A stretch of 8,171 nucleotides of DNA, taken from assembly GCA_937922175.1 (NCBI GenBank), contig CAKZUU010000339.1:1-8171 (forward strand), in the 5' to 3' direction. Shown here piece by piece: positions 5,842 through 8,171 of this stretch. Both the position numbers and the translations under genes were made by a program. The notes below the pieces were generated by a model, which saw nothing but the letters and a program-made list of their open reading frames with translations, had not been told where the DNA came from and ran no database searches. The first letter of the stretch is position 1. Each line of letters begins with the position of its first letter. Origin of the DNA: an uncultured Gemmataceae bacterium. GTDB lineage: Bacteria; Planctomycetota; Planctomycetia; Gemmatales; Gemmataceae.

Positions 5842-8171
5842 ATGACTGATTCCACCTCCCCCGTGATGCCGACCACCCCGGAATATGGTGCCGAGCATGT
5901 TCAGCATTTGCAGAACGCGGCCCATATCCGCCATCGGCCGGGGATGTACATCGGCAACACGAGCAGCGGGGGATTACATCACCTCGTGTATGAGCTTGTT
6001 TATAACAGCATCGACGAGGCCTTGGCCGGATATTGTTCCAACATCACCGTTCGCTTGCACACCGATGGAAGTTGCACCGTCGAGGACGACGGCCGAGGTA
6101 TTCCTGTCGAGGAGCACCCGGAAGAGAAAAAACCGACTCTCGAAGTCGTCATGACGATGTTGGGAACCTCGGGGAAGTTCGATAACAAGGCTTACAGAGT
6201 GTCGGCGGGTCTGCACGGAATGGGGGCGAAGGCAGTGACGGCCCTGAGCGAGTGGACCGAGGCGCGGGTTCGCCGCAATGGCCGAACCTACATGCAAACC
6301 TATGAACGGGGCGAAGCGGCGAGTGAGTTGCAAGACATCGGCGCGGCGACCCACACCGGCACCAGCATCACTTTCAAACCCGACCCTCAGATTTTCCACG
6401 ATGTGACGTTTAGTTTTCAAACTTTGGAAGAACGGCTCCGTGAATTAGCTTTCCTCAACAAGGGAATCAGTATCCATCTCATCGACGAACGGACGACGCC
6501 ACCTCAAGAGGCTCATTTTCAATTCCAAGGTGGCATCGCGGAATTCGTCCAATACATGAATCAGGGCGAAGAGGTCGAGCATCCGCCGATCTACCTCCAA
6601 CGAGACGTCGAAGTTGAGACGGGCGACGGCAAGACGAGTATCATCAAAGTCGAAGTGGCGATGCAATATGCCCGCAACGAGTCGGAACAGGTCCGATGTT
6701 ATGCGAACAATGCGTACAATCCCGTCGGCGGGACTCACTTGACTGGGTTCCGCACGGCATTGACGCGCACCATCGGAAATTACGCACAAAAAAATAATTT
6801 GCTGAAAGAGGGAATCAAATTAGAAGGCACCGACTTCCGCGAGGGATTGACGGCGGTCGTGAGTGTCCAATTGCCCAATCCTCATTTCGAATCGCAAACG
6901 AAGGTACGACTCAATAATCCTGAGGTCGATGGCGCCGTCCAGACAGCCGTGGGGCAATTCCTCGCGACATATCTTGAAGAGCACCCCAAAGAGGCCAAAC
7001 GACTGGTCGATCGGATCGTGTTAGCGGCCGAAGCCCGCATCGCTGCCCGAAAAGCGAAGGACCTGTTGAAGGATCGGAAAAATATCCTGAACAGCGGCGG
7101 ACTGCCCGGAAAATTGATGGACTGCACCACCCGCAACCGCGACGAGTCGGAGTTGTTTCTCGTCGAGGGGCAAAGCGCGGGCGGCTCTGCCGACAATGGT
7201 CGAAATCGTGAGTTTCAGGCCCTGCTCCCCCTGCGGGGAAAAGTCCTGAATGTTGAAAAAGCCCGCACCGAGAAACTGCTCAGCAATGAGGAAATTACAA
7301 ATCTCATCTCAGCCATCGGAGTCGACATCGGCAACATCGACGATCTCAGCAAACTTCGGTACGGTCGCATCATCATCCTCACGGATGCGGACGTCGATGG
7401 GCAACATATTCGCACGTTGTTGCTGACATTTTTCTTCCGCCAGATGCGCAAACTGATTGAGGAAGGTCATATCTACGTCGCTCGGCCACCGTTGTATTGT
7501 GTGACCTACAACAAAAAACAGGTGCGTTATGTTCAAACGATGCTGGAGATGCAGAAAGAGCTCATGGAGCGAGGGTTGAAAGAGGCGCGGTTGTCGATTT
7601 TCCAAAGCGACGGACAGCCGCGGGGCGACTTCGCGGGCGAGAAGTTGGGCCGACTGGTACAAATCGTGGGCGATCTGGATGATCATTTGCAGATTGTCGA
7701 GCGGCGTGGATTGAACGTGACGTCGCTTCTCGCGGCCGCGGGCGATAAAGGCTTGCCTATGTTTCATGCCGCTCTGGGGGGAAAGGAGTATTGGTTCTAT
7801 ACGGCAGCGGAGGTAGAAGAATTCCGGCAGCAAGAGGCTCGGCGTCGAGGGCGCGACCTGGTCGTGGCGGAAGTGGGACCGGCACGAGCGGAACCACCCC
7901 AAGGCAATGGATCGGCACCGGCTGAGTTCTTCCTCCAGGAACTTCACGAGGTCCGGGTCATCAATCGCGATCTGGCCCAGCTGAGCAAAGAGTATGACTT
8001 GGGGCCGACCGACTTCATCCCCGCACCTCGTGTCGCGGGAAGAGAACCGCCTGTCCGCTTCTTACTCCAGAGCGGCGATCAGCGAAAAGTGCTGGCCCAT
8101 TTGCGTGAGTTGGTGACGGAGATTCGCCGGCTCGGCGAACGCGGGATCAGCATTACTCGGTTCAAGGGACT
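5842..8171 (+). CDS. gyrB: DNA gyrase subunit B (C-terminus cut by window)
   Basis: The frame is open for 776 codons to the right edge. GyrB is the ATPase and TOPRIM subunit of gyrase, which introduces negative supercoils. The GHKL ATPase has RHRPGMYIG, YELVYNSIDEALAG (general-base Glu51, Asn55), EDDGRGIP (Asp82) and the lid GLHGMG (123-128). The transducer has GGTHLTGF (from 296) and QTK (352-354). TOPRIM has LVEGQSAGGSA (Glu442) and TDADVDG (Asp515, 517, 519). After PPLY (549-552) comes an insert-containing stretch of about 220 residues before ITRFKG at the edge, long as in E. coli and unlike the short Bacillus form. ATG 5842 has GAGGAG (5826-5831) ten bases upstream. Odd residues: Tyr54 and Gln444 where Asp is usual. 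Gyrase rather than Topo IV is favoured by location; ParE is less likely. Confidence 0.93.
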   Translation, partial: MTDSTSPVMPTTPEYGAEHVQHLQNAAHIRHRPGMYIGNTSSGGLHHLVYELVYNSIDEALAGYCSNITVRLHTDGSCTVEDDGRGIPVEEHPEEKKPTLEVVMTMLGTSGKFDNKAYRVSAGLHGMGAKAVTALSEWTEARVRRNGRTYMQTYERGEAASELQDIGAATHTGTSITFKPDPQIFHDVTFSFQTLEERLRELAFLNKGISIHLIDERTTPPQEAHFQFQGGIAEFVQYMNQGEEVEHPPIYLQRDVEVETGDGKTSIIKVEVAMQYARNESEQVRCYANNAYNPVGGTHLTGFRTALTRTIGNYAQKNNLLKEGIKLEGTDFREGLTAVVSVQLPNPHFESQTKVRLNNPEVDGAVQTAVGQFLATYLEEHPKEAKRLVDRIVLAAEARIAARKAKDLLKDRKNILNSGGLPGKLMDCTTRNRDESELFLVEGQSAGGSADNGRNREFQALLPLRGKVLNVEKARTEKLLSNEEITNLISAIGVDIGNIDDLSKLRYGRIIILTDADVDGQHIRTLLLTFFFRQMRKLIEEGHIYVARPPLYCVTYNKKQVRYVQTMLEMQKELMERGLKEARLSIFQSDGQPRGDFAGEKLGRLVQIVGDLDDHLQIVERRGLNVTSLLAAAGDKGLPMFHAALGGKEYWFYTAAEVEEFRQQEARRRGRDLVVAEVGPARAEPPQGNGSAPAEFFLQELHEVRVINRDLAQLSKEYDLGPTDFIPAPRVAGREPPVRFLLQSGDQRKVLAHLRELVTEIRRLGERGISITRFKG

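Noticed and set aside
7309..7947. Minus-strand open frame of 212 codons opposite gyrB
   Set aside because: It is antisense to the gyrB TOPRIM and insert coding region, with no independent support.
1..8171. tRNA, rRNA, CRISPR arrays, insertion sequences or phage genes
   Set aside because: I saw no regularly spaced repeats, transposase motifs or recognisable structured RNA genes in the window.

Overview
The window looks like the replication-gene region of a chromosome from a GC-rich planctomycete. I lean towards the Gemmata side of the phylum, but tentatively. The reasons are the planctomycete-like wording of GyrB (for example GLHGMGAKAVTALSE and NPVGGTHL), a short divergent DnaA, and coding DNA visibly richer in G+C than the one long gap. 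All assignments rest on reading the sequence; no database was searched.

Layout. Positions 1-663 (minus strand) hold most of a YdjM-type membrane 'metal-dependent hydrolase' gene that runs off the left edge. Positions 664-883 are a divergent intergenic stretch with a candidate minus-strand promoter and a 15-bp palindrome. Positions 884-2728 encode a lidless Hsp70-family ATPase, closed off by a strong hairpin at 2794-2818. Positions 2893-3867 encode a short DnaA that starts directly at the AAA+ domain. Positions 3868-4259 form a 392-bp AT-rich gap (about 41% GC by hand count) with one perfect DnaA box, two degenerate ones, and several direct and inverted repeats; this is the best oriC candidate here and also the dnaN leader. 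Then follow dnaN (4260-5369, GTG start), a 106-aa DUF721/DciA gene (5454-5774) and gyrB (5842 to the right edge, missing only its C-terminal part).

How the genes fit together. DnaA, the beta clamp, the DciA-type helicase loader and gyrase B form a classic origin-proximal set, all on the plus strand, but without recF. The most interesting point is a combination. The DnaA lacks domains I and II, the part that recruits DnaB helicase in model bacteria, and a putative alternative loader, DciA, sits two genes downstream. Its DNA-recognition helix also departs from the usual DHTT motif, although a textbook TTATCCACA box lies five bases after its stop codon. GyrB carries Asp-to-Gln and Asp-to-Tyr changes at normally conserved positions. 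These features suggest a rewired initiation apparatus, or a DnaA paralogue; the window alone cannot decide between them.
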